In this document: piece by piece, positions 56,926 through 64,000 of the stretch
Position numbering within the stretch: the stretch's first letter is position 1
How the letters are laid out: the number at the start of each line of letters is the position of its first letter
NCBI RefSeq assembly: GCF_030209575.1
Contig: NZ_JARVRS010000001.1
Coordinates: 930,001 to 994,000 of the forward strand
DNA from: Leifsonia sp. fls2-241-R2A-40a
Lineage (GTDB): Bacteria > Actinomycetota > Actinomycetes > Actinomycetales > Microbacteriaceae
Length of the DNA: 64,000 nucleotides
Direction: 5' to 3'
Notes under the pieces: model-generated
Databases searched by the model: none
What the model saw: the letters and a program-made list of their open reading frames with translations, nothing else
Told to the model about the DNA's origin: nothing
Program-made: the position numbers and the translations under genes

Positions 56926-58612
56926 CGACGCCGCCTCCCGCAGCGGACGCGTCCTCGAGCTCCCGCCGCACGCCAAGAGCCAGATCTCGCGCACGTGCCC
57001 GGGCCGTATGGATGCGTTCCTCCGGGCGCCCGGTTGCGTCGTGGGTGTCGATGTAGGCCTTCAGCTTCGGCTCCGTGCCGGACGGTCGCACGATGACCCT
57101 CGACCCGTCGGCCAGCCGGAAACGGAGCATGTCGGTCGGTGCGAACTCCCGCACGTCGTGGAGGAAGTCGTCGATCCCCACGACTCCAGCCCCGCCAAGC
57201 TCCCGCGGTGGACGGCGGCGTAGCTGGGTCATCGTCTCGATGATGTCGCTCACATGAGGGGTTCGTATCGACACTTGCTCCGAGGCGTGCGCGCCGAACC
57301 GGTGAGCGGCTTCGAGCAGCCGGTCGCTCAAGGAGCGCCCCTCTCGCTTGAGCCGGGAGGTCAAGTCCAGGACGGCGACCGCCGCCGATATGCCGTCCTT
57401 GTCCGACACTTTGGCGGGGTCAACCAGGTAGCCGAGCGCCTCCTCGAATCCGAAGATCAGGTCAGGAACGCGTGCGATGTGCTTGAAGCCGGTGAGCGTC
57501 TCCACGAAGCGGAGCCCGTAGTCGCCTGCTACCTGCCTAAGAGCCGGCGAGCTCACGACGGAGGAGGCCAGCGTCCCCGTCTGACCGTGTGCGCGAGCCC
57601 GTTCCGCGGCCGCCCAACCCAGCAGCAAACCCACCTCGTTCCCGGTCAGCCGACGCCAGCCCTCGTCCTCGGGCACGGCGACCGCGAGCCGGTCGGCGTC
57701 GGGGTCATTGGCGATGATGAGTTCGGCCGAGCGTTCTGACGCAAGCGCATAGGCGAGATCCAGCGCCCCCGGTTCCTCCGGATTCGGAAACCGCACGGAG
57801 GGGAAACGCGGATCGGGGTGCTGCTGTTCGGGGACGGGGATCACGGAAGAGAAGCCGGCCGCAGAGACCACCTCATCGACGGTCTTCCAGCCCACGCCGT
57901 GCATCGCGGTATAGACCACACCCATCGCCACCGGGGATTGAGTGACCTGCGAGGAGGTGATCGCAGCATATTTCTGACTCACCCATGCCGGGACGAGGTC
58001 GAATTCGGACGAGAGCGAAATCACCGCGTATGGCAACGTGGCGGCGGTGCTGATGTGCGCAGAAATCTCCTGGTCGACGGGTGCGACGATCTGCGCGCCC
58101 TTGTGCGGCCCGCCAAGGTAGACCTTGATGCCGTTGTCGCCGGCGGGGTTGTGACTGGCTGTCACCATGACGCCCGCTGTGGTGTCGAGTTCCCGGACGG
58201 CGAAGGCGAGCAGCGGCGTCGGGCCCATTCGTGCGAACAGGTAGGTTGTGATCCCTGCCGCTGCCATGATCTCGGCGGTGTCGATGGCGAAGGCGTGCGA
58301 GTTGGTGCGCCCGTCGAAGCCGACGACGACCGACGGGGAGTCGGAGGTGGCGGTGAGGTAGGCGGCGAGTCCTGCCGCGGTGTGGGCGACGGACACTCGG
58401 TTCATCCGGTTCGGGCCTGCTCCCAGCGCACCGCGCAGGCCGGCGGTTCCGAATTGTAAGCGTCCGGAGAATCGGTCCCGGAGCTCCGCCCATGCGGCGG
58501 CTGAGCCCTGGCGTGCCCAGTCGAGCAGCCTGGTCAGCTCCTGCCGTGTGACCGGGTCCGGGTCGTTGTGCAGCCACCACTCGGCGCGGGCGAAGGTGTC
58601 GTCAGGGATCAT
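56918..58612 (-). CDS. pmmB: Phosphohexomutase-family enzyme (PmmB-like; phosphopentomutase role likely)
   Basis: The 564-residue protein has the alpha-D-phosphohexomutase domains: the catalytic phosphoserine loop VMVTASHNPAGDNGIKVY, the metal loop ANDPDADRLAVAVPE, the sugar-binding GFEEALGYLV and the phosphate-binding RPSGTEPKLKAYI. The order and length fit PmmB/PgcA-type mutases encoded next to purine nucleoside phosphorylase in other actinobacteria. There it most likely turns ribose-1-phosphate into ribose-5-phosphate. It overlaps the PNP stop by ATGA. Confidence 0.9.
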   Translation of the reverse strand: MIPDDTFARAEWWLHNDPDPVTRQELTRLLDWARQGSAAAWAELRDRFSGRLQFGTAGLRGALGAGPNRMNRVSVAHTAAGLAAYLTATSDSPSVVVGFDGRTNSHAFAIDTAEIMAAAGITTYLFARMGPTPLLAFAVRELDTTAGVMVTASHNPAGDNGIKVYLGGPHKGAQIVAPVDQEISAHISTAATLPYAVISLSSEFDLVPAWVSQKYAAITSSQVTQSPVAMGVVYTAMHGVGWKTVDEVVSAAGFSSVIPVPEQQHPDPRFPSVRFPNPEEPGALDLAYALASERSAELIIANDPDADRLAVAVPEDEGWRRLTGNEVGLLLGWAAAERARAHGQTGTLASSVVSSPALRQVAGDYGLRFVETLTGFKHIARVPDLIFGFEEALGYLVDPAKVSDKDGISAAVAVLDLTSRLKREGRSLSDRLLEAAHRFGAHASEQVSIRTPHVSDIIETMTQLRRRPPRELGGAGVVGIDDFLHDVREFAPTDMLRFRLADGSRVIVRPSGTEPKLKAYIDTHDATGRPEERIHTARARARDLALGVRRELEDASAAGGGVDD

Positions 58613-59424
58613 GCGGCAGCCCCGACCGTGTGCACGATCTCGGCGAGCAGCGGGCCGAGGCGGCCTTCTGCTGACGCGCCGGCTTCAAGGACTTCCTGGT
58701 GGCTGAGCGGCGCGTCCTGGATTCCGGCGGCGAGATTGGTGATCAGCGAGATCGCGAGGACTTCGAGTCCGCACTGGCGTGCCGCGATGGCTTCGAGTGC
58801 GGTCGACATGCCGACGATGTCCCCGCCGATCGCACGCACCATTCCGATCTCGGCGGGTGTCTCGTAGTGGGGCCCTGGCAGTTGCACGTAGACGCCCTCT
58901 TCGATGCCCGGCCGGATCGATCTGACCACATCGCGCAGGCGGGGTGAGTAGAGGTCGGTGAGGTCGACGAACTCCGCGCCGACGATGGGCGAGGTGGCGG
59001 TCAGGTTGATGTGGTCGCGGATCAGCACGGGCTCGCCGGGGGCCCAAGAATGGTTGAGACCGCCTGCCCCGTTCGTCAGGATGAGCGTTGAGGCGCCGGC
59101 GGCGGCCGCAGTGCGCACTCCGTGTACCACCGCCGCGACTCCCTTTCCTTCGTATAGGTGGGTCCGCGCGCCGATCACGAGGACGTGCTTCCCGTCGGCC
59201 AGTCGGATCGAGCGAAGCCGCCCCGAGTGACCGGCCACACCCGATGCGGTGAACCCGGGCACCTCCGCCGCCGGGACATCGGCGACGACGTCTCCGATCA
59301 GCTCTGCAGCAGACCTCCACCCCGAGCCGAGGGTGATGGCGATCTCGTGCCGGGCGACACCGGTGATCTCGGCGAGCACGTGCGCGGCCTCGGCGGCCAG
59401 GTCTGAGGGTCGCGCATCAGTCAC
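58609..59424 (-). CDS. punA: Purine-nucleoside phosphorylase
   Basis: The 271-residue protein is a trimeric-type PNP: ITLGSGWRSAAELI, the phosphate site GHSGRLRSI, ARTHLYEGKG, TNGAGGLNHSWAPGEPVLIRDHINLT, the base-binding LPGPHYETPAEI and the closing GGDIVGMSTALEAIAAR. It splits inosine or guanosine with phosphate into base and ribose-1-phosphate. Upstream is the SDR gene (8-base overlap), downstream the mutase that uses its sugar product. Confidence 0.93.
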   Translation of the reverse strand: MTDARPSDLAAEAAHVLAEITGVARHEIAITLGSGWRSAAELIGDVVADVPAAEVPGFTASGVAGHSGRLRSIRLADGKHVLVIGARTHLYEGKGVAAVVHGVRTAAAAGASTLILTNGAGGLNHSWAPGEPVLIRDHINLTATSPIVGAEFVDLTDLYSPRLRDVVRSIRPGIEEGVYVQLPGPHYETPAEIGMVRAIGGDIVGMSTALEAIAARQCGLEVLAISLITNLAAGIQDAPLSHQEVLEAGASAEGRLGPLLAEIVHTVGAAA

Positions 59425-60181
59425 GCGTGCTCCCGCCGTCGACGTTGAGGATCTCGCCGGTGATGGAGCGCGCGGCGACGGAGGCCAGGAACACGATCGC
59501 GGCCGCCACTTCGTTGGGCTGCTGCATCCGCTTGGTCGGGATCCCGGACACGAACGCCTCCCGCTGGTCCTCGAGCGAGAGCCCAGTCTGCGCGGCGACC
59601 TCGGCGATGACCTGCGCGATCATCGGTGTGTCGACCGTGCCGGGTGCGATGCCGTTGACGGTGATCGCGGGGGCGAGGTCTAGGGCGGCCGCCCGAGTGA
59701 GCCCGATCAACGCCGCCTTCGAGGTCGTGTAGTCGACCTGGTTGCTGAAGCCGTGCTTACCGGCGACGGAGGTGATGTTGATGAATGCGCCCTCCCTGCC
59801 CTCGTCGGCCAGGCGCCGGGCGATCTCGCGCTGGATGACGTAGGGGCTGGTGAGGTTGATGTCGAGCGTCCGCCGGAAATCGTCGGTGTCGACCGCGAAG
59901 GTGGGACGGGCCACTTGGAAGCCGGCGGCGTTCACGACGATCTCCGGGGTGCGTTCGAGTGCCGAGAGTGCGCGCTCGACATCGCTCGTGTCAGCGAGGT
60001 CGACGATCTGGGAGGTGACCCCCTCGCTGTCGGTGGGGAGGCGGTCCCACGCGTAGACGGTCGTAGCGCCGGCGTTCAGCAGGGCGGCGGTGATGGCACG
60101 GCCCATACCGCCGGCCGCTCCGGTGACGAGCGCTGTCCTCCCGATGAGGGTGAATCCCAGGGGTGCCTGATTGCTGTTCAC
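59417..60181 (-). CDS. SDR oxidoreductase of the nucleoside operon
   Basis: I chose the GTG at 60181: it follows GGAAGGAAAC and shares its G with the stop of the upstream gene (TAGTG). The product is 254 residues with TGAAGGMGRAI, NAAGFQV, catalytic Ser in NITSVAGKHG, YTTSK and GIAPGTVDTPMI, a complete classical SDR of the 3-oxoacyl-ACP-reductase/sugar dehydrogenase group. Being inside a nucleoside uptake/cleavage operon, it probably oxidises or reduces a sugar or nucleoside intermediate together with the Gfo/Idh/MocA enzyme encoded just before it. Confidence 0.88.
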   Translation of the reverse strand: MNSNQAPLGFTLIGRTALVTGAAGGMGRAITAALLNAGATTVYAWDRLPTDSEGVTSQIVDLADTSDVERALSALERTPEIVVNAAGFQVARPTFAVDTDDFRRTLDINLTSPYVIQREIARRLADEGREGAFINITSVAGKHGFSNQVDYTTSKAALIGLTRAAALDLAPAITVNGIAPGTVDTPMIAQVIAEVAAQTGLSLEDQREAFVSGIPTKRMQQPNEVAAAIVFLASVAARSITGEILNVDGGSTRD

Positions 60182-61218
60182 TATCGTGTTTCCTTCCACG
60201 TGTTGGTCTGTGCGGACAGCCGGATGGCGTCCATCGCCAGTGCGTTGCTGAGCCCGTCGACGAAGGTGGCGACTCCGCGCTCCTCAGCCTCGCCCGCGTA
60301 GATCGCGGCGATGCTGCGCTCGAGTGAGGCGGTGGGCGCATCCAGGCCGAGCGTCCGCAGACCGGAGGTCTTGTCGCCGAGGCGGAGCAGGTTGGGGTGC
60401 CCCGAGGTCCAGACCGCCGACCCGAGTGTGCCGTCGACGCGCAGCTCGATCTCGTCGAACGAGCCGTGGGAGAGCTCGGTGCCGTAGACCTGTCCGACGG
60501 CGCCGGAATTGAAGCGCAGCAGCGCGGCGAAGAGGTCGTCGTTGGGCGGGTCCACCCGGCCGGACGCCGAGCCGGTGTCGTAGTCGCGCTCCCCCATCGT
60601 CGACAGGAGGGCGCTCGCCTCGGCGATGTGGTCGCCGAGGACGAACTCTGCAAGATCGAGCCAGTGCGAGCCGATCTCGGTGACGGTGCGCGTGGGGCCC
60701 ACCTGCTGCGGGTCGTACCGCCAGTCGAGTCCGCTGGGATTGGCGTTCCACTGCTGGCGGTAGTGCCCGAACACCGAGACGGGGGTACCCAGCTCTCCGC
60801 CGCCGATCGCGGCGCGGAGCAACTGGATGCCCTCGTCCTGGCGCCGGTTGAAATTCAGGAAGTGGGCGACGTCGTGAGACTGCACGTACTCCAGAGCTTC
60901 GGAGGCGAGCTCGCCGGTCGGGGCGAGCGGCTTCTCGCTGAGGATGGCGAGGCCCCGCTCCGCAGCCTCCCGAATGGGGTCGAGATGGTTCATCGGCGTC
61001 GAGCACACGTGAACGTGGGTGACGCCAGGAGTGTCCAGCGCCTCCGCCAGGGAGGGCGCGGAGACAGCGTCCCAGTCGGCCGCGAACCGGTCGCGGTTGG
61101 CCCGGTTGGGACTCCAGACGACGGCGGGGCGGATCCCGAGCTCTGCCAGAGCGCGCGCGTGACTGACGGCGATCATCCCGGACCCGATGATGACGGGGCG
61201 GATGGATGTGTTCTTCAT
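60181..61218 (-). CDS. Gfo/Idh/MocA-family oxidoreductase of the nucleoside operon
   Basis: From the ATG at 61218 after CAGGAGC the product is 345 residues. The N-terminal Rossmann part is RPVIIGSGMIAVSHARALAEL with GVTHVHVCSTPMNHLDPI and the family EKP motif in ILSEKPLA; the C-terminal domain has the WRYDPQQVGPTRTVTEIGSHWLDLAEFVLG region with the GxHxxD-type substrate site. Members oxidise sugar hydroxyls with NAD(P). Its place between guanine deaminase and PNP genes suggests a sugar-modified nucleoside as substrate. Confidence 0.87.
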   Translation of the reverse strand: MKNTSIRPVIIGSGMIAVSHARALAELGIRPAVVWSPNRANRDRFAADWDAVSAPSLAEALDTPGVTHVHVCSTPMNHLDPIREAAERGLAILSEKPLAPTGELASEALEYVQSHDVAHFLNFNRRQDEGIQLLRAAIGGGELGTPVSVFGHYRQQWNANPSGLDWRYDPQQVGPTRTVTEIGSHWLDLAEFVLGDHIAEASALLSTMGERDYDTGSASGRVDPPNDDLFAALLRFNSGAVGQVYGTELSHGSFDEIELRVDGTLGSAVWTSGHPNLLRLGDKTSGLRTLGLDAPTASLERSIAAIYAGEAEERGVATFVDGLSNALAMDAIRLSAQTNTWKETR

Positions 61219-61241
61219 GGTGCTCCTGTCGGGATCGGACG

Positions 61242-61736
61242 TCAGTAATCGACTCGGGCGGTGTTCGACTTCCACGCGTCGAACGGCGTCGCCCGCCCCG
61301 GGAGGGGGTGGGATTCGACCGGCGTCTCCCAGCTGTCGCGATCGCGGGCGAAAAGGTCGTAGAAGGCGAGGTCGTCGAAGCCGCCGTCGGCCGCGTCGTA
61401 GCGGTCGGCGGCGAAGACCACCCTGTCCACCCGCGCCCAGAGGCTGGAGGCCAGGCACATCGGGCACGGTTCGCACGAGGAGTAGAGGGTCAGCCCGGAG
61501 AGATTGAAGTCGTCGCGCAGGCGGCCCGCCGCGCGCAGGGCGACGACCTCGGCGTGCGCGGTGGGGTCGTTGTCGCGGGTGACGCGGTTCTGGCCGACCG
61601 AGACGACGGTGCCGTCCGCGTCGACGAGGACGGCGCCGAACGGGCCGCCGCCGGCGGCGACGTTCTCGGTCGCGAGCCGCACCGCGTGCTCGAGGTGCGC
61701 CCGGTCTGACGGGGACAGTGGGGTGGAGGAGGGCAT
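61242..61736 (-). CDS. guaD: Nucleoside deaminase, guanine deaminase-like
   Basis: The 164-residue protein has the zinc-dependent deaminase motifs TAHAEVVALRAAG and SSCEPCPMCLASSLWARV. The C-terminal part AADRYDAADGGFDDLAFYDLF and FDAWKSNTARVDY matches bacterial guanine deaminase (GuaD) rather than cytidine or tRNA adenosine deaminase. It would convert guanine, released by the phosphorylase, to xanthine. Located between the transporter and the oxidoreductase genes. Confidence 0.85.
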   Translation of the reverse strand: MPSSTPLSPSDRAHLEHAVRLATENVAAGGGPFGAVLVDADGTVVSVGQNRVTRDNDPTAHAEVVALRAAGRLRDDFNLSGLTLYSSCEPCPMCLASSLWARVDRVVFAADRYDAADGGFDDLAFYDLFARDRDSWETPVESHPLPGRATPFDAWKSNTARVDY

Positions 61737-61761
61737 GGCTGTCTTTCTCTTGTGCGGTGCG

Positions 61762-62670
61762 TCAGTCGCGGAGTTCCGCGAAAGTGGCGATGTTCCCGCC
61801 GGCGCGCTTGGTGATGTAAGCGGCGACGGTCACGGCGAGGATCGTGAGGATGTAGGGGATGGCGAGCAGGAACTCGGTCGGCAGGCTCCAGCCCTGGACC
61901 TGAGCGAGGATGCCGAGCGCGTTGGCGACGCCAAAGAAAGCGCACGCTCCCACGACTCCCCACACCGTGCCTCCACCGAAGATGAGGGCGGAGAAGGCAA
62001 GGAAGCCTCGGCCGGCGGTCATGTCCTGGCTGAAGGAGTTGAGGCCGCCGAGCGAGAGCTCGGCGCCGCCCATCGCGATCAGGACGCCTCCTGCGGCGAT
62101 GGCCCAGAACCGCACCGTGGTGGGCGACTGACCGGCGCTGCGCGCTGCGAAGGGGAACTCGCCGACTGCGTTCATGACCAGCCCGGCCTGGGTCCGGCGG
62201 AGCACGACCCAGACGATGAGGGCGACGACAGGGAGGATCCATACCAGGATGGACATGCCCGCCATGACCTGCATGGGGCCACCACGGGCCGTCGAGGGGA
62301 TGGGCTCGGGAAGCGAGACCGGCGAGGTCGCGGTCGCCTGGGAGCCATACAAGACGTTGAGCATGAACACCGTGAGCGCCAGCCCGACTGTCGACAGGCC
62401 GATGCCGACGATGATGACGTCGCCTCTGAGGATGGTGATGCAGAGCCAGTAGACGATGGATACGGCCACGGTGACGGCCGCCGTGATCAGCAAGGTCAGG
62501 GCGATGCTGCCCGTGGCCTTGGCCGAGGCGACCGCGGTGAACGCGGCGATCGCCATGAGGCCTTCGAGACCGAGGTTGAACACGCCGACCCGGTAGGCCA
62601 GGAGGCCGCCCAGCGCCACCCAGAGAAGTGGGGCTGCGTCGCGGATTGCGGTGGCGAGGAACTCATACAT
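61762..62670 (-). CDS. nupQ: Nucleoside ABC transporter permease 2 (NupQ-like)
   Basis: The 302-residue membrane protein has 8-9 predicted segments and the BPD_transp_2 pattern of nucleoside importers: AAPLLWVALGGLLAYRVGVFNLGLEGLMAIAAF at the start and AAGGVLIAMGGAELSLGGLNSFSQDMTAGRGFLAFSALIFGGG later. It pairs with the NupP-like protein whose gene overlaps its start by 8 bases, forming the channel. Confidence 0.88.
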   Translation of the reverse strand: MYEFLATAIRDAAPLLWVALGGLLAYRVGVFNLGLEGLMAIAAFTAVASAKATGSIALTLLITAAVTVAVSIVYWLCITILRGDVIIVGIGLSTVGLALTVFMLNVLYGSQATATSPVSLPEPIPSTARGGPMQVMAGMSILVWILPVVALIVWVVLRRTQAGLVMNAVGEFPFAARSAGQSPTTVRFWAIAAGGVLIAMGGAELSLGGLNSFSQDMTAGRGFLAFSALIFGGGTVWGVVGACAFFGVANALGILAQVQGWSLPTEFLLAIPYILTILAVTVAAYITKRAGGNIATFAELRD

Positions 62671-63742
62671 CTGCTGTCTCCGCTGCTGTCGGGGAAGGTT
62701 CGGTTGCGTTCTGATCGGGTTTCGGGACGCGGGCTCGCTTCCGCCAGACGCTGCGCACCTGGAGGGTGATCAGCACGGCGATCAGCCCCTGGATGAGGTC
62801 GAGGGCCGAGCGGGGGATGTCGGAGACGGTCGGGAGGTACTGCAGGGCGGCCTGCAAGCCCCCGAAGAGGAGTCCGGCGAGGACCACGCCCGGCACGGTC
62901 AGCATGCCGACCAGGGCGACGAGGACGGCGGTGAAGCCGATGTCCGGCGAGAAACCGGCGACGAGCCGGCCGGCGGGGCCGAGCACGTCGAGGCTGCCCG
63001 CGAGTCCGGCAGCTGCGCCCGCGGCGCCGAAGCAGACGAACGCGAGCCGGCCGGAGGAAGCACCCTGCCATCGGACGACGACCGGATTACGGCCGAGCAG
63101 TTCGGTGGTCAGGCCGCTGCGGGTGGAGGACGCCCACACCCAGACCAGGACGACCGCGAGGATGGCGACGATCAGCAGTGTCGGGGAGACGCCGAGCCCG
63201 TTCGAGACTCGGGCGTCTTGGGGGAGTGCCGTGGTGGATGCGACGGCGCTGGACCCGGCCTTGTCGCGGAGCGGGCCGCCGGCGACGTATTGCACCAGCA
63301 GCACGGCGATGAAGTTGAGCATCAGCGTGGAGAGCACCTCGTCGGTGCCGAACACGACCTTCAGCACGGCCGCGATCAGGGCCCACACCGCACCGCCGGC
63401 CATGCCGGCGAGCGCGCAGAGCACGCTCAGCAACGGCCCGGGCGCGGGGACGGCGAGACCCACCACGGTGGCGGTGAGGGCGCCGACGTATATCTGTCCC
63501 TGCGCTCCGACGTTGAAGAACCCGGCGCGGAAGGACACCAGCACGCCTAGTCCGGCGATGACAAGCGGGATGGTCCAGCGCAGCGTGTTCTGCAGCGCGC
63601 CGGGGGCCGAGATGGCGCCCTGCACGGTCCCGCTCCAGATGGAGGAGACGTTGTAGCCGGAGACCAGGAAGACGAGGGAGCCGAGGGCGAAGGCGGCAAT
63701 GACCATCGCCGCCGAGCGCCCGAAGGCGGAGAGCCTATGCAT
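62663..63742 (-). CDS. nupP: Nucleoside ABC transporter permease 1 (NupP-like)
   Basis: From the ATG at 63742, which overlaps the ATPase end by 8 bases, the product is 359 residues with 8-9 membrane segments. The motif LRWTIPLVIAGLGVLVSFRAGFFNVGAQGQIYVGAL and GFSPDIGFTAVLVALVGMLTVPGVVLAGLLFGGL are characteristic of the NupP/YufP permeases of purine nucleoside importers. The C-terminal 30 residues are a polar cytoplasmic tail. Confidence 0.88.
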   Translation of the reverse strand: MHRLSAFGRSAAMVIAAFALGSLVFLVSGYNVSSIWSGTVQGAISAPGALQNTLRWTIPLVIAGLGVLVSFRAGFFNVGAQGQIYVGALTATVVGLAVPAPGPLLSVLCALAGMAGGAVWALIAAVLKVVFGTDEVLSTLMLNFIAVLLVQYVAGGPLRDKAGSSAVASTTALPQDARVSNGLGVSPTLLIVAILAVVLVWVWASSTRSGLTTELLGRNPVVVRWQGASSGRLAFVCFGAAGAAAGLAGSLDVLGPAGRLVAGFSPDIGFTAVLVALVGMLTVPGVVLAGLLFGGLQAALQYLPTVSDIPRSALDLIQGLIAVLITLQVRSVWRKRARVPKPDQNATEPSPTAAETADV

Positions 63743-64000
63743 GAGCCGCACCGACCATTTCCGTTCCGATTTCGATGAGGGAGGCGGTCGGCGGCATCTC
63801 TGCCACGATGCGGCCGCCGCGAAGGACCAGGATCCGCGTCGAGAGCGCGCGGAGTTCGTCGAGGTCGCTGGAGACGAGGAGGACCGCTCCCCCGCGGCCG
63901 GCGATGTCGGCAAGTGATTTCTGAACGAAGGCGATGGCGCCGATGTCGAGCCCGCGGGTGGGCTGGGCGGCGAGGACCAGCCGAGCGTGCTCGTCGATCT
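63735..64000 (-). CDS. nupO: Nucleoside ABC transporter ATPase, C-terminal part (NupO-like)
   Basis: The gene runs off the right edge; 87 residues and the TAG stop at 63735-63737 are visible. LVLAAQPTRGLDIGAIAFVQKSLADIAGRGGAVLLVSSDLDELRALSTRILVLRGGRIV is the end of the second cassette of RbsA/NupO-type ATPases, where AAQPTRGLD replaces the usual Walker B end. It would drive the NupP/NupQ channel. The upstream lipoprotein binding component should lie beyond the edge. Confidence 0.85.
   Translation of the reverse strand, partial: IDEHARLVLAAQPTRGLDIGAIAFVQKSLADIAGRGGAVLLVSSDLDELRALSTRILVLRGGRIVAEMPPTASLIEIGTEMVGAAHA

Noticed and set aside
1-64000. CRISPR arrays, restriction systems, toxin-antitoxin pairs, prophage structural genes
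   Set aside because: No regularly spaced repeats and no such protein families were found; the only mobile-element traces are the tRNA scar and the ArdC-like fragment.

Overview
The window is dense, high-GC DNA with short intergenic gaps, many ATGA/TGATG stop-start overlaps, frequent GTG starts and several apparently leaderless promoters. Together with the gene families present this points to an actinobacterium, most likely a Microbacteriaceae genus such as Leifsonia. The assignment is inference from gene content and style; no rRNA or other definitive marker lies in the window.

Layout, left to right. 0-8 kb: the tail of a ROK protein, a secreted DUF4832 protein, a MarR-controlled MFS pump with a divergent isochorismatase-like protein, a soluble Ser/Thr kinase and an aldo/keto reductase. 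7-15 kb: a fructan/fructose module made of a LacI repressor, a fructose-type ABC importer (binding protein, permease, ATPase), a small ABM-fold protein, a PfkB kinase and a large secreted GH32 fructan hydrolase. 15-23 kb: a sugar-acid operon (uxuB, a gulonate/idonate dehydrogenase, an MHS transporter, manD, eda, kdgK) with a divergent LacI regulator, which reads as L-gulonate or D-fructuronate to D-mannonate to KDG to KDPG to pyruvate plus glyceraldehyde-3-phosphate. 23-31 kb: a TetR-controlled DUF1330/SDR/VOC cluster, glutaminase, small membrane proteins, and two broken small genes that share a promoter-like repeat.

32-45 kb is a complete nitrate assimilation island: molybdenum cofactor genes (moeA, mobA), the NarK transporter, a molybdopterin nitrate reductase with its FAD/[2Fe-2S] partner, NirB and NirD nitrite reductase subunits on divergent transcripts, siroheme enzymes (cobA, a CbiX/SirB chelatase) and the NnaR-type regulator. 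Four promoters here (moeA, narK, nirB, nirD) share the same 11-bp-phased box array placed exactly 10 nt before a TAGCGT-like -10 hexamer, which looks like a GlnR-type operator.

46-52 kb holds decayed genes (NmrA-like, SDR, DUF4386 and EAL remnants), a folE-transaldolase pair behind a cysteine-rich regulator, and an integration scar: the 3' half of a tRNA-Met gene, arm-like repeats and a fragment of an ArdC-like antirestriction protein. 51-56 kb has two regulator/oxidoreductase pairs and two copies of a structured intergenic element. 55-64 kb is one long leftward operon for nucleoside uptake and salvage (Nup-type ABC transporter, guanine deaminase, purine nucleoside phosphorylase, phosphosugar mutase). 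It also contains a Gfo/Idh/MocA oxidoreductase, an SDR and an MFS transporter, which suggests a modified or oxidised nucleoside as substrate.
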